This document shows, piece after piece, positions 6,640 to 8,127 of a stretch of DNA of 8,127 bases (position 1 is the first letter of the stretch; each line of letters begins with the position of its first letter). The stretch comes from Mariprofundaceae bacterium. GTDB taxonomy: Bacteria > Pseudomonadota > Zetaproteobacteria > Mariprofundales > Mariprofundaceae. Location of the stretch: positions 1 through 8,127 of the forward strand of contig WFOJ01000033.1 of NCBI GenBank assembly GCA_015488125.1. The letters are read 5' to 3'. Both the position numbers and the translations under genes were made by a program. The notes beneath the pieces are model-generated. The model worked only from the letters and a program-made list of their open reading frames with translations, was not told the DNA's origin and searched no databases.

Positions 6640-7269
6640 TTACTTCGAATACAGCTCAACAATCAACTGTTCACGTATAGACGGATCCAGTTGTTCACGA
6701 GCAGGAAGTTCACGAAAAACACCTTTGAGCGTATTCAAATCCATATCAATCCACTCAGAAATACCACGCTGACCCGCAGCTTCGGCGGCAGCTTTAATGC
6801 GAAGATGCTCTCTCGCGGATGCGACCACCTCAATCTCATCACCAGGACGCACCCTGATCGATGGGATATTGGCAACGCGTCCGTTCACCATAATATGCTT
6901 GTGACGCACAATCTGACGAGCTTCTGTACGGGAAGAAGCAATACCCATGCGATACACCACATTATCAAGCCGCGATTCAAGTAACTGCAACAGATTAAGA
7001 CCTGTCACGCCCGGAATACGATCCGCTACCTGGAAGTAACGCAAAAACTGCTTTTCCTGAAGGCCGTAAATACGCTTGACCTTCTGCTTTTCACGAAGCT
7101 GAACACCATAGTCGGAGACCTTTTGACGACGCCCCTGACCATGCATACCTGGTGCAAACGGACGGCGCTCAATAGGGCACTTATTCGAATAGCACTTGCT
7201 ACCCTTAAGATAAAGACGCTCACCTTCACGGCGACACAAACGGCATTTCGCCTCTAGATAACGAGCCAT
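6640..7269 (-). CDS. rpsD: 30S ribosomal protein S4, zinc-binding (four-cysteine) form
   Basis: 209 residues. S4 nucleates small-subunit assembly on 16S rRNA and in many bacteria represses its own operon. The N-terminus holds C9, C12, C26 and C31 (CxxC, then CxxxxC), the zinc-ribbon arrangement of the C+ form; Escherichia S4 lacks it. SDYGVQLREKQKVKRIYG (about 52-69), the RNA-binding S4 domain with SRLDNVVYRMG and SRTEARQIVRHKHIMVNGRVANIPS, and the closing QLIVELYSK are all classic. The ATG at 7269 has AGGAG eleven bases upstream, overlapping the rpsK stop (TAGGAG), a somewhat long spacing that suggests coupling to rpsK translation. Confidence 0.97.
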   Translation of the reverse strand: MARYLEAKCRLCRREGERLYLKGSKCYSNKCPIERRPFAPGMHGQGRRQKVSDYGVQLREKQKVKRIYGLQEKQFLRYFQVADRIPGVTGLNLLQLLESRLDNVVYRMGIASSRTEARQIVRHKHIMVNGRVANIPSIRVRPGDEIEVVASAREHLRIKAAAEAAGQRGISEWIDMDLNTLKGVFRELPAREQLDPSIREQLIVELYSK

Positions 7270-7283
7270 ATAGCCAAATACTC

Positions 7284-7667
7284 CTAAACTCGACGCCGTT
7301 TGGGCGGACGGCAGCCATTATGGGGGATCGGGGTAACATCACGAATCGCAGTCACGTTCAGACCTGTAGCAGCAATCGCACGAAGTGCAGATTCACGGCC
7401 TGAACCAGGGCCACGAATCAACACGGAAACATTTTTCACACCATGATCCATGGCCTTCTGTGAAGCTTCTTCAGCCGCCACCTGGGCAGCAAAAGGCGTG
7501 CTTTTACGGGAGCCACGGAAATTCGAACCACTCGTTGCCCAGCAAATGGCATTACCGGATTCATCGGTAAATGTGATAATAGTGTTATTGAACGACGCTT
7601 TGATATGCGCAACGGCATTGGCAATATTCTTGCGAGCCTTCTTCTTTACTTTCCTGGGTGCAGCCAT
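7284..7667 (-). CDS. rpsK: 30S ribosomal protein S11
   Basis: 127 residues. S11 lies on the platform of the small subunit near the 3' end of 16S rRNA and the mRNA exit. Typical stretches are AHIKASFNNTIITFTD, SGSNFRGSRKSTPFAAQ, the glycine-rich VLIRGPGSGRESALRAI and the basic tail DVTPIPHNGCRPPKRRRV. The start at 7667 has only a weak GAGAG eight bases ahead and lies 21 bases after the rpsM stop. Translational coupling to rpsM is therefore likely. Length and sequence are ordinary for the family. Confidence 0.97.
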   Translation of the reverse strand: MAAPRKVKKKARKNIANAVAHIKASFNNTIITFTDESGNAICWATSGSNFRGSRKSTPFAAQVAAEEASQKAMDHGVKNVSVLIRGPGSGRESALRAIAATGLNVTAIRDVTPIPHNGCRPPKRRRV

Positions 7668-7688
7668 TTCTTATTCTCTCAACCCCGA

Positions 7689-8054
7689 TTATTTCTTCTT
7701 GCCAGCAACAGTACGACGCGGACCTTTGCGTGTGCGGGCGTTGGTTTTACTGCGTTGACCACGGACCGGAAGATTGCGACGATGGCGCAGGCCACGGTAA
7801 CAACCAAGGTCGGTAAGACGCTTGATGTTCAGTGACACTTCACGACGCAGATCACCCTCTACGGTGTACGACTCAACAGCATCACGAATGCTGCTCACCT
7901 GTTCTTCCGACAAATCCCTAACGCGAATATCCGGATTCACACCAGCAGTTTCCAAAATCTTGCGAGAACTGGAAATACCAATTCCATAAATATATGTCAG
8001 AGCAATCTCCACGCGTTTCTGCGTGGGAATGTTCACTCCCGAAATACGAGCCAA
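7689..8054 (-). CDS. rpsM: 30S ribosomal protein S13, TTG start
   Basis: 121 residues. S13 is in the head of the small subunit and contacts the P-site tRNA and the large subunit. The signature includes ISGVNIPTQKRVEIALTYIYGIG, the helical middle, CYRGLRHRRNLPVRGQRSKTNARTRKG and a lysine-rich end. The initiation codon is TTG at 8054-8052. The family consensus begins MAR at exactly this place, AGGAGG stands six bases before it, and the frame reaches a stop ten codons upstream with no ATG or GTG between. The gene follows rpmJ after only 33 bases. Rare-codon initiation here may set a limit on output from the first alpha-operon cistron. Confidence 0.96.
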   Translation of the reverse strand: MARISGVNIPTQKRVEIALTYIYGIGISSSRKILETAGVNPDIRVRDLSEEQVSSIRDAVESYTVEGDLRREVSLNIKRLTDLGCYRGLRHRRNLPVRGQRSKTNARTRKGPRRTVAGKKK

Positions 8055-8060
8055 ACCAAG

Positions 8061-8066
8061 CCTCCT
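8061..8066 (-). promoter_or_regulatory. Perfect Shine-Dalgarno of rpsM that fixes its TTG start
   Basis: AGGAGG on the minus strand, six bases before TTG. The strong site compensates for the weak start codon and excludes a missed upstream start. Confidence 0.85.
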
Positions 8067-8087
8067 CTTACAGTGCCGCAGCCATCA

Positions 8088-8127
8088 TCAGCCTTGACGC
8101 TGCTTGTGGCGTGGGTTTTCGCAAATC
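8088..8127 (-). CDS. rpmJ: 50S ribosomal protein L36, 3' end only (N-terminus beyond window)
   Basis: The last twelve residues read ICENPRHKQRQG before a TGA at 8090-8088. This is the conserved C-terminus of L36, including the Cys and His that complete its zinc site. Most of the gene lies past base 8127. Its position directly before rpsM matches the usual spc-to-alpha operon order. The gap to rpsM is too short to hold the long S4-binding pseudoknot leader known from Escherichia. Confidence 0.9.
   Translation of the reverse strand, partial: ICENPRHKQRQG

Overview
The window looks like chromosomal DNA of a proteobacterium with balanced base composition. Support comes from a conserved ribosomal-protein/RNA polymerase block, two lipoproteins with Gram-negative lipoboxes, and an RNA polymerase alpha subunit that reads as proteobacterial. 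The S4 protein (four-cysteine type) and the L17 protein do not look like textbook Enterobacteria/Pseudomonas forms. A deep-branching or less-studied proteobacterial lineage is therefore plausible, but the class cannot be fixed by eye.

Layout, right to left on the minus strand: the 3' end of rpmJ (8088-8127) leads into rpsM, rpsK, rpsD, rpoA and rplQ (8054-5029), the usual end of the spc/alpha ribosomal operon. A strong intrinsic terminator (4976-5010) closes it. Next come two small, translationally coupled lipoprotein genes (4960-4155) and an integral-membrane M48 (Ste24-type) zinc peptidase (4025-2787). All genes from rpmJ to the peptidase share one direction.

The left third holds a different module. 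A plus-strand gene (1145-2770), convergent with the peptidase gene, encodes a two-part protein: an N-terminal region resembling a degenerate protein-kinase fold, and a C-terminal calcineurin-like metallophosphoesterase with all its metal-binding motifs. Divergent from it, on the minus strand, are a 211-residue protein with a possible PATAN/DUF4388-like N-terminus and, overlapping its stop codon by one base, the first 130 residues of an MglA/COG2229-type small GTPase that runs off the left edge. A GTPase, its coupled partner and a kinase-like/phosphatase fusion side by side suggest a small signalling unit, possibly for surface behaviour or polarity as in other MglA-type systems. That role is inference.

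The most notable points are the kinase-like/metallophosphoesterase fusion beside the GTPase pair, the TTG start of rpsM behind a perfect Shine-Dalgarno, the zinc-ribbon form of S4, a GNRA-capped hairpin with a T-rich tail between rpsD and rpoA, and an unusually long rpoA-rplQ gap with a hairpin before rplQ. No tRNA, rRNA, CRISPR array, insertion sequence or phage gene was found.
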